From a bacterium (GTDB lineage Bacteria; SAR324; XYD2-FULL-50-16): a stretch of 64,000 nucleotides of DNA. Under the pieces are notes generated by a model. It saw only the letters and a list, made by a program, of their open reading frames with translations, ran no database searches and was not told the DNA's origin. How positions within the stretch are numbered: the stretch's first letter is position 1; every line of letters starts with the position of its first letter. Positions 44,540 through 53,946 of this stretch are shown piece by piece. Made by a program: the position numbers and the translations under genes. The stretch spans positions 1 through 64,000 of the forward strand of contig JAHJTV010000043.1 of the NCBI GenBank assembly GCA_018829445.1. The letters run 5' to 3'.

Positions 44540-45307
44540 TTAAGATTTTATCGCTTTTTCAGCGATCTGATTAATAACAGATGCGGAGAAACCCGCACCA
44601 AAACCATTATCGATATTAACGACGGTTACACCGTTGGCGCAGCTGTTAAGCATGGTCAGCAGAGCTGCCAAACCACCAAAACTGGCTCCATAACCGACGC
44701 TGGTTGGCACTGCGATTACCGGTTTGTCGGTCAATCCAGCCACTACACTGGGAAGGGCTCCATCCATCCCGGCGACAACCACCAGAACACTGGCATCATC
44801 GATTTTACTTTTGTTGGACAGTAATCGATGAATTCCCGCCACACCAACATCAAACAACCTGGCGACCGTATTCCCCATCATCTCTGCGGTGATGGCTGCT
44901 TCTTCGGCAACCGGAATATCAGATGTTCCTGCAGTGATAATCAGAATTTTGCTAATCGTTTTCTCAACCTCCCGGTTACGGATGATTACAATTCTGGCCA
45001 GTTCGTGATAAACGGCTTTTTCGCTGAGAGATTTCAGAGCCTGATAAATCTCTTTATTTGCTCGGGTTGCCATGATATTGACATTTTTATCCAGCATATT
45101 GGCCGCAATGCTTGTGATCTGTTCAATGGTTTTGCCCTGGCTGAAAATGGTCTCCGGGTATCCGGTCCGTATCTGACGATGGTGGTCTACCATAGCAAAA
45201 CCAAGGTCTTCGAAAGGAAGATTCTTAAACTGGTCCAGAGCCGATTCAACGCTGAGACTATTCTCTTTAATCTGCTGTAATAACACTCGTATTTTATCTT
45301 CGTGCAT
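44540..45307 (-). CDS. larB: LarB, nicotinic acid adenine dinucleotide carboxylase/hydrolase
   Basis: The 255-residue protein matches LarB, which carboxylates and hydrolyses NaAD as the first step of nickel-pincer cofactor synthesis. Its C-terminal half resembles AIR carboxylase PurE (ITAGTSDIPVAEEAAITAEMMG in outline and VVAGMDGALPSVVAGL). Length and gene order agree with LarB. It lies between larE and larC in one operon, 23 bp from larE, with an AGGTAACGAG ribosome site. Confidence 0.94.
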   Translation of the reverse strand: MHEDKIRVLLQQIKENSLSVESALDQFKNLPFEDLGFAMVDHHRQIRTGYPETIFSQGKTIEQITSIAANMLDKNVNIMATRANKEIYQALKSLSEKAVYHELARIVIIRNREVEKTISKILIITAGTSDIPVAEEAAITAEMMGNTVARLFDVGVAGIHRLLSNKSKIDDASVLVVVAGMDGALPSVVAGLTDKPVIAVPTSVGYGASFGGLAALLTMLNSCANGVTVVNIDNGFGAGFSASVINQIAEKAIKS

Positions 45308-45330
45308 GTTGTCTCGTTACCTGCTGATTA

Positions 45331-46122
45331 TTAATTCAGATTACCGGTTTTATACCCTTCAAGATCAAAGGTAACATATTTGAAACCGTAGGATTTAAGA
45401 GTCCCATTTACACGGTCCATCATTTCCGGGTCAAAGAAAAACTGACGTTGAGAAACATCTACCTCTATTCTGGCTATATCCTGATGATACCTGACACGAA
45501 CCTGGATCAAGCCAAGAGATCTCAGGTAATCTTCTGATTTTTCAATCTGTAGCAGGGCTTCTTTCGTAATTTTCTGATGATAAGGAATCCTTGAAGCCAA
45601 ACATGCCAGGGATGGTTTGTTCCAGGTCGGAAGACCCAGTTCTTTTGACGCCAGACGTATTTCTGCCTTGCTGAAATCACATTCAATCAACGGGCTGACA
45701 ATGCTTAATTCCTTTAATGCTCTCATTCCCGGTCTGTAATCGGACAGATCATCGATGTTGGATCCGTCAAGAAGTATTTCGATTTTCTCTTTGTGCATCT
45801 GTTTTAATAATAGACCAAAGATATTGGTTTTACACAGATAACAGCGCTCTCTTTTATTATTAAGCACATCGTCATCAAGCTGATCAATGGTTATAATCTC
45901 ATGCCGAACTCCTATCTCTTTGGCTATCTCCCGTGACTGTCTGAGTTCTTCCCGTGGAAAAAAGATGCTGTCAACAGTCAGCGCCAGACTATTCTCTCCC
46001 AGAACCTGAAAAGCAATTTTTGTGAGGAAGGTGCTGTCAACTCCTCCGGAAAAAGCTATGGCAACACTTCCGTAAGACTTAATCAGACTCTTAAGATTAT
46101 ATATTTTTTTTTCAAGACCCAT
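45331..46122 (-). CDS. larE: LarE, ATP-dependent sacrificial sulfur transferase
   Basis: The 263-residue protein matches LarE of nickel-pincer cofactor synthesis. The pyrophosphatase loop AFSGGVDSTFL activates the carboxylate, and Cys174 in ACLASRIPY corresponds to the cysteine (Cys176 of Lactobacillus) that gives up its sulfur. A CYLC pair also occurs. The track's frame starts at TTG 46134; ATG 46122 gives the usual MGLEKK start, so I use it. It leads the operon with larB and larC. The racemase larA itself is not in the window. Confidence 0.93.
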   Translation of the reverse strand: MGLEKKIYNLKSLIKSYGSVAIAFSGGVDSTFLTKIAFQVLGENSLALTVDSIFFPREELRQSREIAKEIGVRHEIITIDQLDDDVLNNKRERCYLCKTNIFGLLLKQMHKEKIEILLDGSNIDDLSDYRPGMRALKELSIVSPLIECDFSKAEIRLASKELGLPTWNKPSLACLASRIPYHQKITKEALLQIEKSEDYLRSLGLIQVRVRYHQDIARIEVDVSQRQFFFDPEMMDRVNGTLKSYGFKYVTFDLEGYKTGNLN

Positions 46123-46301
46123 CACAAAAAACAAGCTGAAGTTTTAACTTGAGAAACCGGTTCTGAGTATCTGTCGTAATAGCAAAACAATATCAATGCG
46201 GGGTGTCATTAGCAAATGGTATTGTGATTCTTTTCGATTTGTGCTTCGCTGGTAAAGAAAAACGAATGATAGCAAGCTAATCGTTATATAGAGACAACCG
46301 A

Positions 46302-47510
46302 ATGTTTAAAACTTCAACCTCAAAACTTAACGGCACCCTAGCCCTGGTAAAAACCGATATGTCCGATGTAGCCGTAATAAAGTGTGAAAGTTATGATTAC
46401 AACCTGGTGAGACAGGCTGTTAAAAAAGGAATTGACCTGCTGGGAGGAACCGGCAGTTTTGTGAAACCGGGTGAAAAAATACTGCTAAAACCAAACTTAC
46501 TGGTCGCCGAAGTCCCTGAAAAGTGTGTTACAACGCATCCGGCAGTCTTTCAAGCAGTTTGTGAGCTCTTTGGCAAAGAGGAGGTTGAGCTTTCCTTTGG
46601 TGATTCGCCGGCATTCGGGAGCATGCAGAGAGCAGCCAGGAAAGCGGGGCTTCTGGAAATTGCGGAACAGCTTGGAGTAAAACCGGCGGATTTTAAAAAC
46701 GGGGAATCGGTTTTTTTCGAAAAAGGGATTCAAAACAAGAAATTTATAATCGCCAAGGGGGTTTTGGAAGCTGATGGTCTTATCAGCCTGCCGAAATTAA
46801 AAACACACGGACTGGAAAGAATGACCGGCTGTATCAAAAACCAGTTCGGTTGTATTCCGGGAGTGCTGAAAGGAGAATTTCATGTCAAATTGCCTGGAGC
46901 TCACGATTTCGGGAAGATGCTGGTGGATCTCAATAACTTTGTTAATCCCCGGTTGTATATAATGGACGGAATTCAGGCGATGGAAGGCAACGGTCCGCGG
47001 GGCGGAAAACCTAAACAGATGAATGTATTGCTGTTTTCCAGAGATCCTGTGGCACTTGACGCTACCGTTTGTCGGCTCGTTGATCTTGATCCCCAATATG
47101 TGCCAACTATCCAGTATGGTAGTGAAACAGGGGCCGGAGTTTACCTGGCAGATGAGATAACAATCCTGGGCGACAGCATTGAAGATCTGAAGACAACGTC
47201 ATTTGATGTTAAAAAGCGACCGATAAAATCTTTTGATAAACAAGCGCGGGGATTTTCTGGGTTCATAAACAACCGCCTGGTTCCTAAACCCTTCATCAAT
47301 AAGGATATCTGCACTCAATGCGGAACCTGCGTTTCCATGTGTCCTGTTGATCCGAAAGCGGTGGACTGGTTGGACGGTAACAAAGATCTGCCTCCCGTCT
47401 ATCATTATGATGAATGCATCAGATGCTATTGCTGCCAGGAGCTTTGTCCTGATGCTGCCATTGAGCTGAAAACGCCCCTGTTACGACGAATTATGGGGCT
47501 TATTCGTTGA
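46302..47510 (+). CDS. DUF362-domain iron-sulfur protein
   Basis: The 402-residue protein has an N-terminal DUF362 domain (about 40-300; KILLKPNLL, FGDSPAFGSMQRAARK and LPKLKTHGLERMTGCIKN in part) and two C-terminal [4Fe-4S] motifs, CTQCGTCVSMCP and CIRCYCCQELCP. DUF362 proteins are common in anaerobes and have no settled function. It would be a cytosolic redox protein. It is divergent from the lar operon and its 3' end overlaps the phosphoesterase gene by 11 bp tail to tail. Confidence 0.88.
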   Translation: MFKTSTSKLNGTLALVKTDMSDVAVIKCESYDYNLVRQAVKKGIDLLGGTGSFVKPGEKILLKPNLLVAEVPEKCVTTHPAVFQAVCELFGKEEVELSFGDSPAFGSMQRAARKAGLLEIAEQLGVKPADFKNGESVFFEKGIQNKKFIIAKGVLEADGLISLPKLKTHGLERMTGCIKNQFGCIPGVLKGEFHVKLPGAHDFGKMLVDLNNFVNPRLYIMDGIQAMEGNGPRGGKPKQMNVLLFSRDPVALDATVCRLVDLDPQYVPTIQYGSETGAGVYLADEITILGDSIEDLKTTSFDVKKRPIKSFDKQARGFSGFINNRLVPKPFINKDICTQCGTCVSMCPVDPKAVDWLDGNKDLPPVYHYDECIRCYCCQELCPDAAIELKTPLLRRIMGLIR

Positions 47511-48168
47511 TAGAACGGATTTCAAGTACCTTTATAGCGGAGTCTTCTATCTCTGCATGGGCATAATATCCCTGGTAGACAGGACTCGGATTGATAATCC
47601 TGGTTTTGCCAATGGAGTCGATCCCCCTGCCTTCATGAATGTGCCCGGTAAAGCAGAGCATCGGTTGATGGGTCTTTATAAAACTCCTGACACTGTGGGA
47701 ACCCACATGCAGATCGTCGTTAACAGCATCGGCGGTGGTATTGTATGGAGGTTGGTGGGATACCAGTATTTTTGGATACGCAGGATCCAATTCGTTTATT
47801 GCATTTTCAAGTTTTTGTTCGAGATAGGTCTCGGAAACTTCAAATGGTGTTCCTTTGAAAGGAGTCGCCAGAGAGGCTCCCAAGCCTAAAAAAGCCAGAT
47901 TGTTAATGATTTTGTGTCTACCGTTCAAGTTCACATCCATGGCATCCAGAACTTCTTCTGTTTCCGCATGGTCACAATTCCCGGGAACCGCCAGGCAATG
48001 GGCATTGATCTCCTTTACCCAGGAAACGATGGATTCCATTTCCGGTTTATGCCCAAAATTAGTGATATCCCCCAACAACAGAACCAGATCAGCTACAGCT
48101 ATCTGATTGGTAAGCTTATTAAGTTTCTTCCAGCTACCATGAATATCAGGCAATCCGAGAATGATCAT
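47500..48168 (-). CDS. Metallophosphoesterase
   Basis: The 222-residue protein has all motifs of the calcineurin-like phosphoesterases: PDIHG, LLGDITNFG, PGNCDH, LVSHQPPYN and FTGHIHEGRG. It would be a cytosolic dinuclear metal enzyme; the substrate is not predictable, though small members of this branch cut nucleotide-type phosphodiesters. It follows the HAD-phosphatase gene by about 35 bp on the same strand, so both may form one transcript. Confidence 0.85.
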   Translation of the reverse strand: MIILGLPDIHGSWKKLNKLTNQIAVADLVLLLGDITNFGHKPEMESIVSWVKEINAHCLAVPGNCDHAETEEVLDAMDVNLNGRHKIINNLAFLGLGASLATPFKGTPFEVSETYLEQKLENAINELDPAYPKILVSHQPPYNTTADAVNDDLHVGSHSVRSFIKTHQPMLCFTGHIHEGRGIDSIGKTRIINPSPVYQGYYAHAEIEDSAIKVLEIRSINE

Positions 48169-48202
48169 CGTTTATCTCCCTTTTTTGGATATCCCCCAAA
48201 TA

Positions 48203-48817
48203 TCAAAACATCATTATCAGTTCTTTGAGTGACTTGATTTGGATGTCGGTCAGATTCTTCCAATCGTTGTTATTAAAGTAATCGACATGGATGGTTGAGG
48301 TTCCGGCAGCTTTTCCTGCCTGTAGATCAAACAGGTAATCTCCAACCATTACTGCTTCAATTGGTTTAACCCCCCATATTGACAGCAGATGTCTGATTCC
48401 CGTCGGATCGGGTTTAGGTGGCGCATCTTCACGTCCCAGGATGCAATTTTCCTTAAAGCTGGATAAAATGCCGATTTTTTCCAGTGATACTTTGGCGTTT
48501 TCTTTTGTATTTCTGGTTATTACCCCCAAGGCTACCTTATTCTTGTTCAGGGTAGATATCAATTCCATTGTACCTTCTGCAGGCTTGGACTGGTCGGCAA
48601 GCTTGACTTCAATTGAGTTGAGTGTCTCCAGTAGTTCCTTTTTCTTTTTTTCGGTTTGTTGAGAAACATGGTCGAGGATATCCATACCGTCCGGAACTCC
48701 CAGCTGTTTTCTTATCCCGGGAAAATCGTGCACCGGTATGGTCAGAGTACCATCCAGATCAAAAATCCAGAATTTTTTATTTAGAATTGATCGAATTAGA
48801 TTTGTTGGAGATAGCAT
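48203..48817 (-). CDS. HAD-superfamily phosphatase (phosphoglycolate phosphatase-like)
   Basis: The 204-residue protein has the HAD motifs FDLDGTL (nucleophile Asp), TRNTKEN, KPDPTG and GDYLFDLQAGKAAG, with a small helical cap as in Gph/PGMB-like enzymes. It hydrolyses a small phosphorylated metabolite. No clear ribosome site precedes ATG 48817, and the first residues are atypical, so an internal start such as that near NKKFWIFDLDGTL is possible. It sits directly before the metallophosphoesterase gene. Confidence 0.82.
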   Translation of the reverse strand: MLSPTNLIRSILNKKFWIFDLDGTLTIPVHDFPGIRKQLGVPDGMDILDHVSQQTEKKKKELLETLNSIEVKLADQSKPAEGTMELISTLNKNKVALGVITRNTKENAKVSLEKIGILSSFKENCILGREDAPPKPDPTGIRHLLSIWGVKPIEAVMVGDYLFDLQAGKAAGTSTIHVDYFNNNDWKNLTDIQIKSLKELIMMF

Positions 48818-49113
48818 GTATTAAGCCGGTAAATGAAGTGTTTTGACTTCTCTTATATAAAAAAAGTCAAAGTATGACAATTCAAATAATATATTTGAGA
48901 AATCTTGCGCAAATTGAAAGACAAAGCAGTAAATTATTGATCGGACAGCAGGTGTTTTATCCGGTCTTGTTTGCTTTTTAAAACAAAATCAGGGAAACTT
49001 AAGCCTTATTAGGAATAGTACAGCTTTTCTTCTCATTCTGGATAAACAGTGATCCTAACTTTTTATCTTTTATTCTGATTTGGCTGTAAACAGCGATAAT
49101 TATAGAACTGAAA

Positions 49114-50298
49114 ATGGAAAAAAGAATATTCAGATCATCCGCCACAAAGGCTGTCCATGCGGGTGAAACCAAAGAAAAATACGCAGACTCACTTACGACT
49201 CCCATATTTCAAACCTCAACCTATACCTTTAAAGACAGCAAGGAAATAGAAGCCTATACCAAGCATAAAAAAGAGAGATTTGAATATGGCAGATACGGAA
49301 ATCCAACGGAAAAAATTGCTGAACATAGACTGGCTGCGTTGGAAAACGCGGAGGATTGTGTACTGTTTGCTTCAGGAATGATGGCAATCACAACCACGAT
49401 TTTTGCTATTGTTCAAAGTGGTGATCATATTGTGATTACAGATGATTGTTATAAAAAGACCCTGGAATTTTGTGAATCCTATCTGAAAAGATTTGGAATC
49501 GAGTGCACCATAGTCCCTTTTGGTGATTACGACTTGATGGATAAATCCGTAAAAAAGAATACCCGGTTTATCTTTTCGGAATCTCCAACCAATCCCTATC
49601 TAAATGTTTTTGATCTTAAAAAATTCAGGGAAATTGGAAAAAAGCACAATGTGATAACCTTTATCGATAGTACTTTTGCTACTCCGGTTAATCAGAAACC
49701 CCTGGAGTATGGAATAGATCTTGTTATGCACAGTGCCACCAAATATTTCGCCGGTCATAATGATATTTTAGCAGGTGCTGTATTGGGAAATTCAGACCTG
49801 ATTGCAAAAATTCGCAGCCTGCACAAAGCCCTGGGTGGAGTAATCGATGCGAATTGTGCCTATCTTTTAATTAGGGGAATAAAAACATTCCCTTTGAGAG
49901 TAAAAAAACAAAACGAATCTACACTGGAAATCGCTCGCTTCCTGGAAAATCATCCCAAGGTTGAAAAAGTGTATTACCCGTTTTTGGAAAGCCACCGTCA
50001 TTATCAAATAGCAAAAGAGCAGATGAAAGGCGGGGGTGGTGTTGTTTCATTCAATGTTAAAGGTGATCTTGAATCGGCCAAACGGTTTATGGACTCCCTT
50101 GAGATGATTTACATAGCTCCAAGTCTGGGAGGTGTGGAGACCCTGATAACCCACCCTGCATTAGTAAGCTACTATGATTATACAAAGGAGCGACGACTTG
50201 ACCTTGGAATTACCGATACCCTCTTCAGACTGGCGGTGGGAATAGAAGAGGTCCATGATATTATTGAGGATCTGGAAAGAGGATTCGCCAATATTTAG
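49114..50298 (+). CDS. Cystathionine gamma-synthase/lyase-family PLP enzyme
   Basis: The 394-residue enzyme matches the Cys/Met metabolism PLP family. The PLP lysine lies in HSATKYFAGHND, with the YGRYGNPT, FASGMMAI and FSESPTNPYL segments. It catalyses gamma- or beta-replacement or elimination on homoserine esters or cystathionine in the cytosol. Synthase, lyase and O-acyl-homoserine sulfhydrylase functions cannot be told apart safely. It is a single-gene unit converging with a GNAT gene. Confidence 0.88.
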   Translation: MEKRIFRSSATKAVHAGETKEKYADSLTTPIFQTSTYTFKDSKEIEAYTKHKKERFEYGRYGNPTEKIAEHRLAALENAEDCVLFASGMMAITTTIFAIVQSGDHIVITDDCYKKTLEFCESYLKRFGIECTIVPFGDYDLMDKSVKKNTRFIFSESPTNPYLNVFDLKKFREIGKKHNVITFIDSTFATPVNQKPLEYGIDLVMHSATKYFAGHNDILAGAVLGNSDLIAKIRSLHKALGGVIDANCAYLLIRGIKTFPLRVKKQNESTLEIARFLENHPKVEKVYYPFLESHRHYQIAKEQMKGGGGVVSFNVKGDLESAKRFMDSLEMIYIAPSLGGVETLITHPALVSYYDYTKERRLDLGITDTLFRLAVGIEEVHDIIEDLERGFANI

Positions 50299-50304
50299 CT
50301 GAAT

Positions 50305-50769
50305 TTATTTCACCATTTCCATCTCGTATACTTTGTAGTGTGCGTCTTTCATGCCCAGGGATTCATACGTTCTTTGGGCAACCGAATTGTTTTGTTCCAC
50401 ATATAACCGAATTCCACAGACGTCACCCTGCTGTTTTGCCAGATCGCTGACTGTCTGATAGAGAAGACTGAAAACTCCCTGTCTGCGGAATTCCGACCTG
50501 ACATATACGCTTTGAATCCACCAGAAATTGCCGTCTCGCCAATCGCTCCATTCAGTCGTAATCATCAATGCTGCCATTATTTCTCCCTGTTTTTCAGCAA
50601 CCAGGTAGAATCCGTATTCAGGATTTTTTACCAGATTAAGAGCCCCAGCCAGCACTCTTTTCTCATCCAATAATTTATTCTCTGTTTCTTTGGCCATTCT
50701 CTTATTAAATTCGGTAATGACCGCAACATCCTGCAGAGTTCCTTTTCTGATGATTACTTGTTTTGTCAT
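50305..50769 (-). CDS. GNAT-family N-acetyltransferase
   Basis: The 154-residue protein has the GNAT fold with the acetyl-CoA loop RRQGVFSLLYQ and the C-terminal VEQNNSVAQRTYESLGM strand-helix. The acceptor is unknown; it is of the small-molecule or peptide acetylating kind. ATG 50769 begins the conserved sequence (MTKQVIIRKGTLQDV); the longer track frame to 50835 adds an unlikely N terminus. It lies between the cystathionine enzyme (convergent) and the transporter gene. Confidence 0.82.
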   Translation of the reverse strand: MTKQVIIRKGTLQDVAVITEFNKRMAKETENKLLDEKRVLAGALNLVKNPEYGFYLVAEKQGEIMAALMITTEWSDWRDGNFWWIQSVYVRSEFRRQGVFSLLYQTVSDLAKQQGDVCGIRLYVEQNNSVAQRTYESLGMKDAHYKVYEMEMVK

Positions 50770-50893
50770 AAGAAGTTTTTTGTGAGCAAGAGGGTTTAAG
50801 CAAGCGGAGTCTGAATCGTTTCCCAAAAGCTCCACTCTATGCCAGTACCGGCATTAAATAAATGAGGCTAGTCAGAATAGACTCATTTATTGA

Positions 50894-52081
50894 CTACAAT
50901 TCTATTTTGGCTACTCTAATCAAGAAGGAAACGGCAATTCCAATGGCAAAAGCAATACTCATATTTGTTGAAACAATGGCGACAGAAGCGATCAGGACGA
51001 CCACAAAAAGATCATTTCTTTCCTTGATATCCTTAATCAGGGTGGCCAGTTCCAGACCGGCAAAAATAAGCAGTATGCCGAATATGGCATTGGGCAGAGA
51101 CGTCAACAGGGTGATACCTATTGAACCAAACAGGATGGCAATAACCAGAAAAATCAGCCCAATCATAATATTTGATCCACCTGTTCTGGCGCCAAATCTG
51201 TAATGAGCAGCCAGTCCCCCAGCTCCATGACACATGGGAACGCCACCAGTAATACCGGTAAGCAGGTTGGCAAGTCCCATGCTTATCGAAAGGTTCCGGT
51301 TGGTCACTCTTTTTGTTGCTGAACCTTTACCAAAAAGAGATTGGCTGGTATCTTTGGTGCCGATAATTGCATTGCCGATGGTTAAGGGGATCTGTGGTAT
51401 GACCAGCAGGGTTATGGCAATAAAAAAATCATTGGAGGATGGAATGTAAAACTCGATGGGAGTTGGACCAAGCGAAATGGGTATATCACCGATTGTTCCA
51501 AAGACAAATCCCAATACAAAACCGATGGATATGATTAACAATGCAGCTGGAACTTTTTTATTTGTAATCAGTACCAAGGTTATTGCACACCCGGCGATTC
51601 CTAGTATGAGATTAGCGGAGATCCCCCACAACTGGTACGCGTCTGCACCGGAATTACTGAAAAGATTGGGATCAAGAATAAATCCCATTCCCTTTTTTAC
51701 CAATATAAATCCCAGACCAAGCTGGATTCCTCTTACAATTGGCTTTGAAAACAGTTTAGCAATCCAGTCGATTAAACCGGTTAATCCTAAAAACAAGGTA
51801 ATCAATCCGAATACCATGGCTGTTGCGGCAAGCACTGACGGAGTCACCTGGGTTGGAATGGCTATGGCAATTGCTGAGACAACTTTCAAGGGTTGAACAG
51901 GCATAGGGAGTCGAAAAAATATCCCGCTGATGATATAGTAGGCTCCAGCCAGCAGAAGAACAGTTGTTATACTTAGTTTGCAGAGTACAATCAAAGCAAC
52001 AAATAAAGGGATTAACGTTCCTAAATCACCCAATGATCCGGCCAGCTCCATTCTATCGAACTTAAAACGGTTTAATTTCAT
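50894..52081 (-). CDS. MOT1-like molybdate/sulfate transporter family protein
   Basis: The 395-residue protein has about ten membrane helices and the two conserved segments of the MOT1 branch of SulP-related carriers: ELAGSLGDLGTLIPL at the N terminus and PMPVQPLKVVSAIAIA. GGVPMCHGAGGLAAHYRFGART in the middle is also typical. No STAS domain is present. It would import molybdate or sulfate over the inner membrane; molybdate would fit an anaerobe with Mo enzymes. It is probably expressed alone. Confidence 0.85.
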   Translation of the reverse strand: MKLNRFKFDRMELAGSLGDLGTLIPLFVALIVLCKLSITTVLLLAGAYYIISGIFFRLPMPVQPLKVVSAIAIAIPTQVTPSVLAATAMVFGLITLFLGLTGLIDWIAKLFSKPIVRGIQLGLGFILVKKGMGFILDPNLFSNSGADAYQLWGISANLILGIAGCAITLVLITNKKVPAALLIISIGFVLGFVFGTIGDIPISLGPTPIEFYIPSSNDFFIAITLLVIPQIPLTIGNAIIGTKDTSQSLFGKGSATKRVTNRNLSISMGLANLLTGITGGVPMCHGAGGLAAHYRFGARTGGSNIMIGLIFLVIAILFGSIGITLLTSLPNAIFGILLIFAGLELATLIKDIKERNDLFVVVLIASVAIVSTNMSIAFAIGIAVSFLIRVAKIEL

Positions 52082-52757
52082 AAGATTTCAGGTTTGAATG
52101 AATCATGATCAAGCGAAAAATCAAGCTTTTAAAAGGCTTTTACTATTCATTTTTGTATGCTACTGGATTTTTTATCTTCATTCAAACTGGAAATTGAGTA
52201 TCATCCCGTTTTTCAATATTGAAGAACGATTTCAATATTGGAAAAACAGCTTCTCAATAGAGGGTAGTTTCAAATTTTTCCCTTTTTGTTAATTGGGATT
52301 TATGTTCTGGATCAATACCAAGATCTAAAATTATCCCATTCCCTAAAACGAATCAGTATGGCTTTAAATTCATAAAGCTAGTTTTTAATCAGAGATAAAC
52401 TGATCAGATCTTTTTCCTAAAATCGTTGACCAATTGTCTCGAATTAATCTGCTTATGAAGCAACGCCAAGGTTTGATTCAACGGACTGATTGATCAACCA
52501 TGGTTGACGTTAATTATAAACACTACTAATATATAGTTTAAGATGGGAATATGAGGTTAAGATTTATCACGCTATAAAGAATACTTTAGACCGTAGCTCC
52601 AGGGAAGATTCTTATAAACGAAAGCGATTGGTGGTCTAAAGTATTCCGGAAGAATGTGGTTAGACAAAATGGAGTTTTAAGTCTGTTTCGGAAACAGTTT
52701 TTGTGAAATGGCTAAGAGGTAACAGGGAGTTGCATCTTTCTAACAATTGAGAAATGA
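52082..52757. other. Gene-free region with inverted repeat
   Basis: About 675 bp. The 64-codon ORF at 52098-52292 has no ribosome site and is not called. A perfect 14-bp inverted repeat lies at 52579-52646. Nothing else is recognised. Confidence 0.5.
52579..52646. repeat. 14-bp inverted repeat with 40-bp spacer
   Basis: GAATACTTTAGACC and its exact inverse GGTCTAAAGTATTC are 40 bp apart. The function is unknown; they could be ends of a small element or a long hairpin in the leader of the following gene. Confidence 0.6.
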
Positions 52758-53132
52758 ATGAGCGATAAATCGGGAAAGATTCCAAAAAAGAAAAAAATGA
52801 AGACCAAAGCGGTAAAACAATCCAGTCCAATCAGAGAGATTGAGTATTACTTGAGTCAGAATGGAAACGACACAAGAATAATTCGCAATATCGCTTTGTC
52901 ATCGTTAATTCCGAAAGCTGAATCGGATAAAGTGAATACCGCCAATTTTGAAGGAAATTTACTCGGGATTCCGTTTATCTTCAATCTTGAAGATGAATTT
53001 ACTGGCCACAAAGGATTCAATCCATTTTGGTCCTTCACCATGATGATCAAAGAAAGCGGCGACCATAAATTATTGTTCTCATCCGCTGATGAGGCGGAAG
53101 AGTTATATACTGAAATTTTAAAGGAGTGGTAA
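52758..53132 (+). CDS. Hypothetical cytosolic protein, 124 residues
   Basis: The product starts with a lysine-rich segment (KSGKIPKKKKMKTKAVK) and then has an alpha/beta-looking domain (about 28-124) that I do not recognise. The ribosome site is poor, but a clear terminator follows at 53207-53241, which supports a transcribed gene. No neighbour hints at a role. Confidence 0.55.
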   Translation: MSDKSGKIPKKKKMKTKAVKQSSPIREIEYYLSQNGNDTRIIRNIALSSLIPKAESDKVNTANFEGNLLGIPFIFNLEDEFTGHKGFNPFWSFTMMIKESGDHKLLFSSADEAEELYTEILKEW

Positions 53133-53544
53133 TCCATCAATCCTAACCTTCCTGATATCATGGCAAAGCAGGAAGGTTTATCCTCAAATTAGCCATAAAA
53201 TCAAACCAGCTTCAATCGAGATTCAGAAGCTGTTTTTTTTTGTAATCCGCCCTTTCTTCTTCATGCAATTTTCAGTACGATTTATACGGCAACGCAAAAA
53301 AGTTTAAACCAGTAAGGCAATGAACTATTATTGGATAGCATCCCCAATAGATGCCGACGTTGCTTGCTCAATTGAACATCGTTGCTTAATGATTCATAAC
53401 CTGATAAAGATCTGTTTATGGGAAATAAAAATCAATTTGCTTGTTATTGAGTTGGAAATATGGGGTAATTTAAACCGATTAATTAAAAAGATCAGTAGCT
53501 TAATTAAAAATATTGCCAAGGTGTCAATGGGTTAATAATGAGTC
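53133..53544. other. Intergenic region with two hairpins
   Basis: Contains the hairpin AACCTTCCTG/CAGGAAGGTT at 53145-53178 and the terminator at 53207-53241. The 71-codon ORF at 53320-53535 has biased composition and no ribosome site and is not called. Confidence 0.5.
53207..53241 (+). terminator. Rho-independent terminator
   Basis: A 7-bp stem CAGCTTC/GAAGCTG with a 12-nt loop is followed at once by nine T residues. Confidence 0.75.
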
Positions 53545-53922
53545 TTGGCCAAGATTGAAGAAAAAATTATCCGGCAAAACAATATGGATGACAAAAGAAG
53601 ACACGGCCGTTTCAAGATGTATCAGATGATTCAATTGTCCATCGGCAAAGAGAAATTTATTGCATGCGAGGGTATAAATATTAGTAAATCCGGAATGTTA
53701 TGCAAGACAAACGCTGAAGTTCATTCTTCAGCCAGATTTTATTTAATGTTTGAAGTTCCTTTAAAAACAGGAAAATATGAAATAAAATGTGAAGGTCTTG
53801 CGGCACATGTAAATCCTGTCGAAGATGGTTTTGAAGTTGGTGTCTCGTTTTGTGATCTGTGGGAAGAGGATGCCAAGATTCTGGAAATGTATATTGCAGA
53901 GTTGGCAGAAGAAGACAATTAA
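53545..53922 (+). CDS. PilZ-domain protein
   Basis: The 125-residue protein has the cyclic-di-GMP binding marks of PilZ domains: DKRRHGRF (RxxxR) and NISKSGM (D/NxSxxG). It would be a cytosolic c-di-GMP receptor, often tied to motility or surface growth. Start is TTG 53545 by the track; ATG 53584 (MDDKRRHGRF) is an attractive alternative. It lies 24 bp upstream of the YedK-type gene. Confidence 0.75.
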   Translation: MAKIEEKIIRQNNMDDKRRHGRFKMYQMIQLSIGKEKFIACEGINISKSGMLCKTNAEVHSSARFYLMFEVPLKTGKYEIKCEGLAAHVNPVEDGFEVGVSFCDLWEEDAKILEMYIAELAEEDN

Positions 53923-53946
53923 CAAGGATTCATCTTTTGGTGCAAA

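Noticed and set aside
51456-51896. 146-codon ORF opposite the MOT1-like transporter
   Set aside because: Antisense shadow; proline-rich composition mirrors the membrane codons of the real gene.
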